A stretch of DNA of 22,902 nt. Origin: JAVXTH01 sp036642795 (GTDB lineage: Bacteria; Bacillota_I; Bacilli_A; Erysipelotrichales; Erysipelotrichaceae). The stretch spans positions 1-22,902 of the forward strand of contig JAVXTH010000021.1 in the NCBI GenBank assembly GCA_036642795.1, in the 5' to 3' direction. A program made the translations under genes and the position numbers. Positions 15,332 to 21,829 of the stretch are shown here, in pieces (position 1 is the stretch's first letter; each line of letters begins with the position of its first letter). The notes under the pieces are model-generated. The model was given only the letters and a program-made list of their open reading frames with translations, was not told the DNA's origin and ran no database searches.

Positions 15332-15358
15332 TATAAAAGTCGTGCTATTGGCACGACT
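15332..15358 (-). terminator. Terminator of the lysine riboswitch
   Basis: A perfect 8-bp GC-rich stem (15358-15351 with 15345-15338) and 5-nt loop, followed by TTTTATAT on the minus strand. The alternative pairing is visible: minus-strand 15381-15374 (CACAACTC), just after aptamer P1, can pair with 15359-15352 (GAGTCGTG) at seven of eight positions and open the terminator. Confidence 0.88.
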
Positions 15359-15384
15359 CGATAGGAAAAAATTGAGTTGTGAAA

Positions 15385-15539
15385 ATAGCTCCTCTTCAAA
15401 ATGAAGGAGTGCAGAACGTGTTTCGTCCTACCCCAAGATGAAATTTTGCGTAATTTCCATCTTTCGGCGATGATTACCTTTCCAAATGTTCAACGCTTGC
15501 CAGCTCCCAATTGTACTCTGATGCATCGCTGCCTCTATA
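15385..15539 (-). promoter_or_regulatory. Lysine riboswitch (L box)
   Basis: Minus-strand leader of the amino acid transporter. Blocks in the L-box order: TATAGAGGCAGCGATG, CAGAGTAC, TTGGGAGC, GGAAAGG, CATCGCCGAAAGATG, a P4 hairpin (AGATG-AAATT with AATTT-CATCT), then TGGGG and a P5 arm (GTAGGACG with CGTTCTGC), and the closing GAGGAGCTAT that pairs back to ATAG in P1. These match the lysC leader of Bacillus in order and spacing. I read this by comparison from memory and have no covariance score. The aptamer is followed by an antiterminator/terminator pair, so lysine should terminate transcription. Confidence 0.88.
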
Positions 15540-15562
15540 CATGCTTTTATATTACTATGCTT

Positions 15563-15591
15563 ATTCTAGACCACTTTTTTATGAATGTCAA
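15563..15591 (-). promoter_or_regulatory. Promoter of the lysine riboswitch-transporter operon
   Basis: Perfect TTGACA (15591-15586), 17 bp, TAGAAT (15568-15563). Start predicted near 15556, giving a leader of about 300 nt before the ATG at 15249; the riboswitch occupies its first half. Confidence 0.85.
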
Positions 15592-15632
15592 ATTTTTTAT
15601 GTAAATTCTTTCTTGAAAATTATTTTATTTTC

Positions 15633-16610
15633 TTACAATGCTCGAATACTTTCCCCATAAACAATACTACAAGTGATCTCTTGAAATGCTTCTTTTTCTT
15701 CATCTTCTAACACATCAATTAACTTTTCAGCGGCGATAACACCCTGTTTTTCATAGTCATAAGCAATGCAAGTTAACTTTGGATATAACATCATAGCAAT
15801 GCGGTCTCCACCAAAACTTGCCAAAGAAACACTCTGTGGTACTTCAATTTCATTTTCATGAAGATAGCGAATGATTCCCAAGGCTAATAATTCATTTGAT
15901 AATAAGATAACACTTGGCAAATAATTCAAAAATCGGCCTGCATATAAATACGTATCTTCCATTTCCATTACTTCTTCTTGGTTTAATTTGCATTTACGCT
16001 TCATTGATAAATAAGCATCTTTGATGCCTTGACAACGTAAATCATCCATTACCTTATCTTTCTGCATACCTACATAAACAATCGATTCATGTCCACCACG
16101 GGCAAACAGATCGCCAAGGATCATCCCGGCTTTTTGTTCATCAATGCTAACACTATGTTCATCATTTCCTTTTAATAAGATATAAGGACTTTTTAATTGT
16201 TCTAAACAAGCAATATGCTGTGGCTTAATTTCCTTAAAATCAAGAATGTAACCATCCACTCCTTGTTGATATAAATTTTGAATCAAAGCTAGTTCTTGAT
16301 CTAAAAGTGGGTCGGCAATTTGAATTACAAATTGATAACCTCGTTTTGTTAATACTGTTTGAATTCCTTTTAAAATTCTTGCACTTCGATCATCATGAAT
16401 TTGATGGAGGATGATACCAATTAAATAATGACGTTTCATTTTTAAGCGCTTCGCAAAAAAATTAGTTTGATAACCGGTTGTTTCAATTGCCTTTTTAATG
16501 ATTTCTCGATGTTCTTTTGATACATAACCTTGATTTAAATATCTTGAAACACTACTTTTAGATACCGAACACATCTTTGCGATATCTTCAATCGTCACTT
16601 TTTGTTTCAC
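15633..16610 (-). CDS. LacI family transcriptional regulator
   Basis: 325-residue regulator. The N-terminal helix-turn-helix reads TIEDIAKMCSVSKSSVSRYLN (6-26) and is followed by the hinge region (FFAKRLKMKRHYLIGIIL). The remainder is a periplasmic-binding-protein-like sensor domain (about 62-320) with VDGYILDFKEI and VSLASFGG. Start is GTG at 16610, 6 nt after GAGGTG; a GTG three codons upstream overlaps that site. It is the last gene of a minus operon behind the HAD phosphatase and the DUF protein, 19 nt after the latter. No sugar transporter is adjacent, so the effector is unknown. The end lacks a clear terminator; only a weak GAAAAT/ATTTTC stem lies between it and the next promoter. Confidence 0.93.
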   Translation of the reverse strand: MKQKVTIEDIAKMCSVSKSSVSRYLNQGYVSKEHREIIKKAIETTGYQTNFFAKRLKMKRHYLIGIILHQIHDDRSARILKGIQTVLTKRGYQFVIQIADPLLDQELALIQNLYQQGVDGYILDFKEIKPQHIACLEQLKSPYILLKGNDEHSVSIDEQKAGMILGDLFARGGHESIVYVGMQKDKVMDDLRCQGIKDAYLSMKRKCKLNQEEVMEMEDTYLYAGRFLNYLPSVILLSNELLALGIIRYLHENEIEVPQSVSLASFGGDRIAMMLYPKLTCIAYDYEKQGVIAAEKLIDVLEDEEKEAFQEITCSIVYGESIRAL

Positions 16611-16629
16611 GAAGATCACCTCATTTCCA

Positions 16630-17649
16630 TCAATTTTTCAATTTTGGTTTTGTTTGGGTAAGATTACTATAACCTTTCCAAATATCATCTAAAACACTTT
16701 CTTTACTAAAATTAAAAAAACACTTACAATCCAACGCTTCTTCAACTCCTGTAAATAAAGCAGCTGTTTGGGGATTACGAAAGATAATTTTTTCTGGTTT
16801 ACATCGTTGTTCCTTTATAACTTCAAAAAACTTTTCACTTAAAGAATAAATTGGTTTCATTTCTTCTTTAATAATTAAACCAACAATTTCCGTCTTTTCT
16901 TTATCAAACACAAACAATGTTTGAGGGAAATAGAAATGATAAGGTTTTATCGAAGGAAGTGGAGTTGGCAAATAATATATACCTAATTCCCAAGTATCTT
17001 CATTCTTAAAATTTCGAATGGTATCATTTACATAGGAATCAATCGGCGTAATCTCTAAAGTCATTCGATAATCTTGAATATCTTCAAAACCTAAGACCCA
17101 TTCATTTTCTACCATTGTAAACATCGCAATTAAGCTATTATTTTTACGTGAAAAACAATTCTTTGTTGCCTCATCTTTAATTAAAGACAATGCATGTTGA
17201 ATAACTTCAAAGCCGATCATAAGAATATCACTATCTTCTTTGTTCATCGTAATTGGATAATATCCGGTATGATAACGATGAAAGATAAAGCATTTATTCT
17301 GTGGAAATTTAAAGTTTAATTCCTTATATTGATCATATTCTTCATCCTGTAATTCATCCCAAGTATCAATTGAGAACGATATGATATCCTGTTGAAAAGA
17401 GGCATCAATACAATAAGGATTACGAGCATCTAAACATTTCAATAAGCCTGCTTCTTTGGGATAAATGTTTAAAGCTTGCATTCCTTGATCACTGCCAATC
17501 ACATTACAAAAATACTTGATATTACTTTTTGGCTCAATAAAACCAATCAGACTTGGTAAAGCAGTTTCATTCCATGCTTTACTTCTCTGAAATTTACGAG
17601 CTTGCGTTACTAATTTTTTTAATACATTGTTGGCTAACAAAGGATACAT
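16630..17649 (-). CDS. DUF7309/DUF6930-like protein of unknown function
   Basis: 339-residue cytoplasmic protein with no signal peptide or membrane segment. The N-terminal part (about 25-75, with LIGFIEP, a YFCNVIGSDQGMQALNIY strand pair and KEAGL) resembles the start of DUF7309 proteins. The C-terminal part (about 290-330: KPEKIIFRNPQTAALFTGVEEAL, then a Cys-rich CKCFFNF) resembles DUF6930. These two often occur together in Firmicutes, but I compare from memory and the match is moderate. No catalytic motif is obvious. The gene sits 15 nt after the HAD phosphatase gene and 19 nt before the LacI gene, so all three probably share one transcript. Confidence 0.65.
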   Translation of the reverse strand: MYPLLANNVLKKLVTQARKFQRSKAWNETALPSLIGFIEPKSNIKYFCNVIGSDQGMQALNIYPKEAGLLKCLDARNPYCIDASFQQDIISFSIDTWDELQDEEYDQYKELNFKFPQNKCFIFHRYHTGYYPITMNKEDSDILMIGFEVIQHALSLIKDEATKNCFSRKNNSLIAMFTMVENEWVLGFEDIQDYRMTLEITPIDSYVNDTIRNFKNEDTWELGIYYLPTPLPSIKPYHFYFPQTLFVFDKEKTEIVGLIIKEEMKPIYSLSEKFFEVIKEQRCKPEKIIFRNPQTAALFTGVEEALDCKCFFNFSKESVLDDIWKGYSNLTQTKPKLKN

Positions 17650-17664
17650 AAATTCACCTTCTTT

Positions 17665-18549
17665 TTAACAATTAAAATTCTTTAGTTTCTTATTCTGTTC
17701 AATCGTTCTAAATATAATGCGAGCTACTCCATCATCATCGTTACTATCGGTAATCATCGTACTTGCTTTTCTTAATTCATCACTAGCATTGCGCATTGCT
17801 ACTGAATTAGGAAAACGCTTTGCCATTGATACATCATTATTACTATCACCAATTACCATGATTTCATTATGTACTAAACCTAAATGATGGATAACTTTTT
17901 CTAACATTTCACCTTTACTAGCATGGTGATGAGTTATTTCAATATTATCCGCAAAACTAGAAGCTACATTAATTTCTTCTCGCTGATTCAAATGCATTCG
18001 CACTTCTTCTACCGCTTCACAGCGATAACGAAATGCTTCTATTTTTAAAATAGGTAAATTAAGATCAAGGAAAGATTGCATTCCATCGATAGGTTTAATT
18101 CGTTTTAAAAAACTATTATCAAAAAGTAAATCATCTAATTCTTGTTCACTAATTTTCCCATTTAAACGTAATCTTTGTCTAAAATCTAAAGCTAGAGCCG
18201 AAATTTCATGAGGCGAATAAGTTTCATTGCTGCTCATGATTTCATAATAAAGACTTGCTTGATCAAGTTCATCACAAATCATCTTCGCTTGTACCTTATC
18301 CATAGCTATTTCTTCAATTATTTGTTCTCTTTCATCAATATATTGTGCCCCATTCAATAAAATACAGCCACAATGTAAATCATGAGCATCCAGTATATTC
18401 TTCACGTTAACATAATCTCGACCAGTGGCAATTAAAAAATGAATTCCTGAACGGATTGCACTTTGAATTGCCAAAACATTTACGTCTGATAAATTATGAT
18501 GTGAGTCTAAAAGCGTCCCATCCATATCACATGCGATTAATTTAATCAT
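17665..18549 (-). CDS. Cof-type HAD-IIB phosphatase
   Basis: 294-residue HAD superfamily hydrolase of the Cof subfamily. Motif I is DMDGTLL (8-14) with nucleophile Asp8 and acid Asp10, motif II is ATGR (41-44), motif III lysine is K212 in SKGEML, and motif IV is GDSNNDVSM (234-242). A large C2B-type cap lies between motifs II and III. Such enzymes dephosphorylate sugar phosphates or cofactors such as pyridoxal phosphate and FMN; the substrate cannot be read from sequence. First gene of the operon with the DUF protein and the LacI regulator, which hints at a sugar-phosphate role but does not prove it. Confidence 0.93.
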   Translation of the reverse strand: MIKLIACDMDGTLLDSHHNLSDVNVLAIQSAIRSGIHFLIATGRDYVNVKNILDAHDLHCGCILLNGAQYIDEREQIIEEIAMDKVQAKMICDELDQASLYYEIMSSNETYSPHEISALALDFRQRLRLNGKISEQELDDLLFDNSFLKRIKPIDGMQSFLDLNLPILKIEAFRYRCEAVEEVRMHLNQREEINVASSFADNIEITHHHASKGEMLEKVIHHLGLVHNEIMVIGDSNNDVSMAKRFPNSVAMRNASDELRKASTMITDSNDDDGVARIIFRTIEQNKKLKNFNC

Positions 18550-18569
18550 GCCATCATTCCTTTTGATTT

Positions 18570-18575
18570 ATTATA
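18570..18575 (-). promoter_or_regulatory. Extended -10 promoter of the HAD-DUF-LacI operon
   Basis: The minus strand has ATGT then TATAAT (18575-18570), an extended -10 box with only a weak -35 (TCATAA). The start would be near 18562, 13 nt before the ATG at 18549. The palindrome ACATTT-TT-AAATGT at 18608-18621 lies upstream. Confidence 0.6.
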
Positions 18576-18628
18576 ACATAAATAAAATTGTTTTATGATG
18601 ATAATATACATTTTTAAATGTGTCAAAT

Positions 18629-18657
18629 GCGACAGATGAAAAGGATTATGCTACAAT
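18629..18657 (+). promoter_or_regulatory. Promoter of the peroxiredoxin gene
   Basis: GCGACA (18629-18634), 17 bp, TACAAT (18652-18657) with an upstream TG at the extended -10 position. The start would lie near 18664, before GGAGG. Confidence 0.65.
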
Positions 18658-18677
18658 GAATCCATTGGAGGTATCTT

Positions 18678-19136
18678 ATGTTAAATGTTAAAGAAAAAGC
18701 ATTCGATTTTAAATTAATGAGCAGTGTCGGCAAGGAAGTATCCTTACATGATTATTTAGGTAAAAAAGTAATTGTATACTTTTATCCTAAAGATAATACA
18801 CCTGGTTGTACGAAAGAAGCTTGTGCCTTTAAAAGCAGCTTTGATGCCTTTCGTAATAACGATATTGTCGTAATTGGAATCAGCAAAGATTCCATTGCTT
18901 CCCATCTTAAATTCATTGAAAAGTATGACTTACCTTTCCTATTACTATCCGATCCTGATTTCATCGCAATGCAAGGCTTTGGAGTTTGGAAAGAAAAAAA
19001 ACTCTATGGAAAAAGTTTTATGGGAGTGATGCGTTCAACGTTTATCATCGATGAAGCTGGATTTGTTGAAAAAGTGTTTGAAAAAGCAAATCCAACTACA
19101 AATGCCCAAGAAATACTCGATTATTTAAATGCTTAA
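18678..19136 (+). CDS. bcp: Bcp-type thioredoxin-dependent peroxiredoxin
   Basis: 152-residue cytoplasmic thiol peroxidase that reduces hydrogen peroxide and organic hydroperoxides with thioredoxin. The active-site segment YPKDNTPGCTKEACAF has the peroxidatic cysteine at C44 and the resolving cysteine at C49, five residues on, as in atypical two-Cys Bcp. A conserved late arginine (MRSTFIID, near 118) completes the site. GGAGG precedes the ATG. The gene is monocistronic with its own promoter and a strong terminator, and diverges from the HAD operon. Confidence 0.95.
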   Translation: MLNVKEKAFDFKLMSSVGKEVSLHDYLGKKVIVYFYPKDNTPGCTKEACAFKSSFDAFRNNDIVVIGISKDSIASHLKFIEKYDLPFLLLSDPDFIAMQGFGVWKEKKLYGKSFMGVMRSTFIIDEAGFVEKVFEKANPTTNAQEILDYLNA

Positions 19137-19143
19137 TATAATT

Positions 19144-19179
19144 CACAGATGAATTCTTATCCTTCATCTGTGTTTTTTT
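19144..19179 (+). terminator. Strong intrinsic terminator of the peroxiredoxin gene
   Basis: A perfect 10-bp stem (19144-19153 with 19163-19172), 9-nt loop, then seven T. On the minus strand it would also form a hairpin but without a T run, so it is a poorer stop for the tiny ORFs facing it. Confidence 0.92.
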
Positions 19180-19183
19180 ATCC

Positions 19184-19261
19184 TTAAAAATAGTTTCTTC
19201 GAACATAGTAGTAAATAACATAAGTAGAAAATATCCAACCAATATGAATGGCAAGCCACAT
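19184..19261 (-). CDS. 25-residue hydrophobic peptide, candidate small membrane protein
   Basis: ATG at 19261 stands about 8 nt after AAAGGGGGA, one of the best ribosome sites in the window. The peptide MWLAIHIGWIFSTY (and on) is almost wholly hydrophobic, with two tryptophans and a tyrosine stretch, and ends RRNYF. That ending, basic residues then RN(F/Y)F, is shared with the 22-residue ORF 27 bp upstream on the same strand. It fits a single membrane helix with a positive C-terminus inside. No family recognised; small type I toxins and stress-induced membrane peptides look similar, but no antisense RNA is evident. Confidence 0.5.
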   Translation of the reverse strand: MWLAIHIGWIFSTYVIYYYVRRNYF

Positions 19262-19288
19262 AAATTTATCCCCCTTTCTTTCGAATGA

Positions 19289-19357
19289 TTAAAAAAAGTT
19301 ACGACATAGCCAAATAAACGACAGAGTCATAATCAAAGCCCTGCGCAGTAGAGCCAT
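19289..19357 (-). CDS. 22-residue hydrophobic peptide, candidate small membrane protein
   Basis: ATG at 19357 follows AAAGGGGTGA at good spacing. The peptide opens MALLRRALIM, continues with a short hydrophobic helix containing a tryptophan, and ends CRNFF. It lies 38 nt beyond the T tract of the groEL terminator and 27 bp before the similar 25-residue ORF. No promoter is visible between the groEL terminator and this ORF, so it may depend on read-through of groESL. Its size makes chance a real alternative; the evidence is two strong ribosome sites in tandem and the shared C-terminal motif. Confidence 0.5.
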   Translation of the reverse strand: MALLRRALIMTLSFIWLCRNFF

Positions 19358-19394
19358 TTTCTTCACCCCTTTGTCCTTCTACCTCTAACTACGT

Positions 19395-19425
19395 AAAAAA
19401 AAGGATGAATCCTAAGGACTCATCC
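19395..19425 (-). terminator. Terminator of groESL
   Basis: A 10-bp stem (19425-19416 with 19412-19403, one G-T pair) and a 3-nt loop, followed by eight T on the minus strand. It lies 11 nt past the groEL stop codon. Confidence 0.92.
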
Positions 19426-19436
19426 AAGTTTATTGA

Positions 19437-21053
19437 TTAATACATTCCACCTTGTGGCATTTGAGCAGGTGCTTCTGCTTCTTTAATCTTCGCAACACCA
19501 ACTTCGGTTGTGATAAATAAAGCAGAAATACTAGCTGCATTTAATAAGGCACTTCTTGTAACTTTCGTAGGATCAATAATGCCTTTATCAAACATATCAA
19601 CCCATTCTCCACATTTCGCATCAAAGCCAATATTCTTATCGGAACGTTTTTGAATTTCAATAATATCATCTGCATTATAACCGGCATTTTCAGCAATTTG
19701 TCCAATTGGTGCTAATAAGGAATCTAATACAAGTTTAATACCTTTTTGAACATCAATGACATCTGATTTTAGTTTGTCTTTTAATTCCATATAGATATTA
19801 ACTAAAACAGCTCCACCACCAATAACAATACCTTCTTCAACGGCTGCACGAGTCGCATTTAAAGCATCTTCAATTCTTAATTTCTTTTCTTTTAGTTCAC
19901 TTTCAGTTGCGGCTCCAACTTTAATTAAAGCTACCCCTTTTGTTAATTTCCCTAAGCGCTCTGCATAACGTTTCTTATCATAATCACTTGTGCAATTTTC
20001 CATCTGTTTACTGATTTCATCAATTCGCGCATCAATGGCACTCTTTTCACCTGCACCATCAATTAAGGTTGTGTTATCTTTGGTAATTGTGACTTTTTTA
20101 ACGCTACCTAAGTCTTCAATTTTCATATCTTTTAATTCCATTTTTAAATCTTTACTATAGAATTTCGCATTGGTAAGAGTAGCGATATCTTGAAGTAAAT
20201 CTTTTTGATTATCACCAAAACCAGGGGCTTTTGTTGCTACAACATTAAATGTTCCACGAAGTTTATTCACAACTAAAGTAGAAACTACTTCATTTTCAAT
20301 ATCGTCAGCAATTAATAATAAAGGTTTATTTGCTTGAACAATTTGTTCCAATAAAGGTAATACTTCTTGGATGTTATTAATCTTTTGATCGGTAACTAAA
20401 ACATAAGGGTTCTCTAATTCAACTTCCATTTTTTCACGATTACTTACCATGTAAGGTGAAATATAACCTTTATCGTATTGCATACCTTCACTTACTTCTA
20501 ATTCTGTTTCAAAACCATTGCTTTCATCAACGGATATGACACCATCACGACCTACCGTATCCATTGCTTTCGCGATGATATCACCAACTTCACTACTACT
20601 TGCGGATATGGTTGCTACTGATGCAATATCACTGCTTGTATCAACTTTTCTAGACTTCTCTAAGATATGCTTGGCAACTTCTTTACTTGCATATTCAATA
20701 CCTTCACGCATTAAAACTGGATTTGCACCCTTTTCAACATTCTTAATTCCATTTGAAATCATGGATTGAGCTAGTATCGTAGCCGTTGTTGTTCCATCAC
20801 CAGCTGTATCATTTGTTTTATTGGCAACTTCATAAACAAGCTTAGCACCCATATTTTGGAATTTGTCTTCTAATTCAATCTCTTTCGCAATTGATACACC
20901 ATCATTAGTAATAAGTGGTGAACCATATTCCTTTTCTAAAATAACATTTCTTCCTTTAGGACCTAAGGTAACTCTTACTGCATCCGCTAAAACATTAACG
21001 CCTTCTAACATTGCATTTCTTGCATCTTTTGAAAAACGAACTTCCTTTGCCAT
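19437..21053 (-). CDS. groEL: Chaperonin GroEL
   Basis: 538-residue Hsp60 subunit that forms the double-ring folding chamber. It is full length: MAKEVRFSKDAR start, LGPKGRNV (nucleotide P-loop region, near 31-38), the catalytic GDGTTTAT (86-93), the apical domain with the ISPYMVSNREK and PLLLIADDIENE segments, and GGGAVLV (412-418). The tail is short (QMPQGGMY), with a single GGM in place of the longer GGM repeat seen in E. coli. It follows groES by 12 nt after AGGAGG. Control is by CIRCE/HrcA upstream of groES. Confidence 0.99.
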   Translation of the reverse strand: MAKEVRFSKDARNAMLEGVNVLADAVRVTLGPKGRNVILEKEYGSPLITNDGVSIAKEIELEDKFQNMGAKLVYEVANKTNDTAGDGTTTATILAQSMISNGIKNVEKGANPVLMREGIEYASKEVAKHILEKSRKVDTSSDIASVATISASSSEVGDIIAKAMDTVGRDGVISVDESNGFETELEVSEGMQYDKGYISPYMVSNREKMEVELENPYVLVTDQKINNIQEVLPLLEQIVQANKPLLLIADDIENEVVSTLVVNKLRGTFNVVATKAPGFGDNQKDLLQDIATLTNAKFYSKDLKMELKDMKIEDLGSVKKVTITKDNTTLIDGAGEKSAIDARIDEISKQMENCTSDYDKKRYAERLGKLTKGVALIKVGAATESELKEKKLRIEDALNATRAAVEEGIVIGGGAVLVNIYMELKDKLKSDVIDVQKGIKLVLDSLLAPIGQIAENAGYNADDIIEIQKRSDKNIGFDAKCGEWVDMFDKGIIDPTKVTRSALLNAASISALFITTEVGVAKIKEAEAPAQMPQGGMY

Positions 21054-21065
21054 ATAAATATCCTC

Positions 21066-21347
21066 CTATTCTACAATCGCAAGGATATCATCCTGCGATA
21101 CAATTAAATACTCTTCTGAATTAAACTCTACTTTCGTTCCTGCATACTCTTTATAAACGACCATATCGTTTACTTTAACACTAATCTCTTGGACTTTTCC
21201 ATCTACAACCTTTCCACTGCCAATCGCAACTACCTTTGCCACCGCCGGTTGTTTGTCCGTTACGTCAGTTAAGATAATTCCACTTGCGGTCTTTTTCTCA
21301 ACCTCTTCTTTCTTTAAAATGACATTGTCATGTAATGGTTTTAACAT
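21066..21347 (-). CDS. groES: Co-chaperonin GroES
   Basis: 93-residue Hsp10, the lid of the GroEL chamber. It begins LKPLHDNVILKK, carries the mobile-loop segment EKKTASGIILTD (17-28) that contacts GroEL, and ends SQDDILAIVE. The ATG follows AAGGAGG. First gene of the groESL operon, with a sigma-A promoter and two CIRCE elements in its 5' region. Confidence 0.99.
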   Translation of the reverse strand: MLKPLHDNVILKKEEVEKKTASGIILTDVTDKQPAVAKVVAIGSGKVVDGKVQEISVKVNDMVVYKEYAGTKVEFNSEEYLIVSQDDILAIVE

Positions 21348-21367
21348 ATTTCATTTCCTCCTTTAGA

Positions 21368-21394
21368 CTAGCACTCTTGTGTGCTAACTGCTAA
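21368..21394. promoter_or_regulatory. CIRCE element 1 (HrcA operator)
   Basis: CTAGCACTC-N9-AACTGCTAA on the plus strand, 8 of 9 and 7 of 9 matches to the CIRCE arms TTAGCACTC/GAGTGCTAA with the exact 9-bp spacer. It lies at and below the transcription start, in the groES leader. Confidence 0.88.
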
Positions 21395-21402
21395 CAAGGT
21401 AT

Positions 21403-21430
21403 ATTATACTCAAATTTAGCACTTTGACAA
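21403..21430 (-). promoter_or_regulatory. Promoter of groESL
   Basis: TTGTCA (21430-21425), 16 bp, TATAAT (21408-21403). Start predicted near 21396, so CIRCE 1 covers the start and CIRCE 2 covers the -35 box. Confidence 0.88.
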
Positions 21431-21442
21431 GTAGTCTGCTAA
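21416..21442. promoter_or_regulatory. CIRCE element 2 (HrcA operator)
   Basis: TTAGCACTT-N9-GTCTGCTAA, 8 of 9 and 7 of 9 matches to the CIRCE arms with the 9-bp spacer. The -35 box TTGTCA lies inside the spacer, so HrcA binding would exclude polymerase. Confidence 0.82.
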
Positions 21443-21465
21443 AAATAATTAAAAAATATTTTATG

Positions 21466-21500
21466 AAAAAAAGACTCTAGGTTTTTATCCTAAAAGTCTT
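21466..21500 (-). terminator. Terminator of the small membrane gene next to the tnpB element
   Basis: The minus strand pairs AAGACT and TAGG (21500-21489) with CCTAGAGTCTT (21481-21471), with a small internal asymmetry and a 7-nt loop, followed by seven T. The stop codon of the small membrane gene is inside the hairpin. Confidence 0.82.
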
Positions 21501-21701
21501 AGGTGAGAAATGGTAAACGCAGTATAAGGCGATGATAATATATAGGATTGTTGATATCAAAACAACCAAAGCAAACATAATTCCCATCCCTTCAAGATAC
21601 AGACACGCAAAACATAACATATAGATAAAGCCATTAATGAAATTGTAGAAAGGATTCTTTGATCCTAAGCTTTCTGTAAATGGTTGAAAGATATAGTACA
21701 T
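21477..21701 (-). CDS. Small two-helix membrane protein, probably 5'-truncated by the tnpB element
   Basis: 74 residues from the ATG at 21701, with two hydrophobic segments (about 20-40 and 42-62), a Cys-containing first helix and a basic C-terminus. The ATG lies 2-3 nt beyond the inferred right end of the IS element. The open frame continues upstream into the element to 21791, but those 30 residues are read from IS right-end sequence and are not native. The gene's own promoter and ribosome site are therefore lost or replaced; a GGTGGGAG in the IS end may serve. It has its own terminator. No family recognised. It may be intact by chance or a remnant. Confidence 0.5.
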   Translation of the reverse strand: MYYIFQPFTESLGSKNPFYNFINGFIYMLCFACLYLEGMGIMFALVVLISTILYIIIALYCVYHFSPKTFRIKT

Positions 21702-21703
21702 GC

Positions 21704-21829
21704 GTGACATACTCCCACCACTTATGCGAGAAATTCCGCATTGAAGTGGGGGCTTCTTGTTCGATAAGGCTAACGCCTTAAGCCTAAGCAAGCTAACCCC
21801 GTGTGTCCCACGGTTTTATATGATTAAGG
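21704..21829 (-). ncRNA. Right end of the IS element, candidate omega-RNA scaffold
   Basis: Non-coding tail between the tnpB stop and the inferred element end. On the minus strand it folds into three hairpins: CCGTG with CACGG (21813-21799), AAGGC-GTTA-GCCTT (21779-21766), and a terminal long hairpin pairing CCCCCACTT (21752-21744) with AAGTGGTGGG (21723-21714) that carries an inner ATGCG/CGCAT tip. The sequence AAGCCCCCACTTCAA ... GTGGGAGTATGTCAC is the typical right end of IS200/IS605 tnpB elements. TnpB guide RNAs derive from this end and extend into the flank, and the scaffold often reaches back into the tnpB 3' end. Exact ends are inferred. Confidence 0.7.

Noticed and set aside
15401..15604. 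67-codon plus-strand ORF
   Set aside because: It lies antisense across the lysine riboswitch and its promoter, is rich in Cys and His with no ribosome site, and is explained by aptamer structure.
18561..18575. PerR-box-like sequence upstream of the peroxiredoxin
   Set aside because: Only one half matches ATTATAA well, the region is extremely AT-rich, and it coincides with the -10 box of the divergent HAD operon.
20518..21057. Plus-strand ORFs opposite groEL
   Set aside because: They are antisense shadows of a highly conserved gene.
21702..21791. N-terminal 30 residues of the small membrane protein next to tnpB
   Set aside because: They are translated from IS right-end hairpin sequence, so they are not a native protein part.
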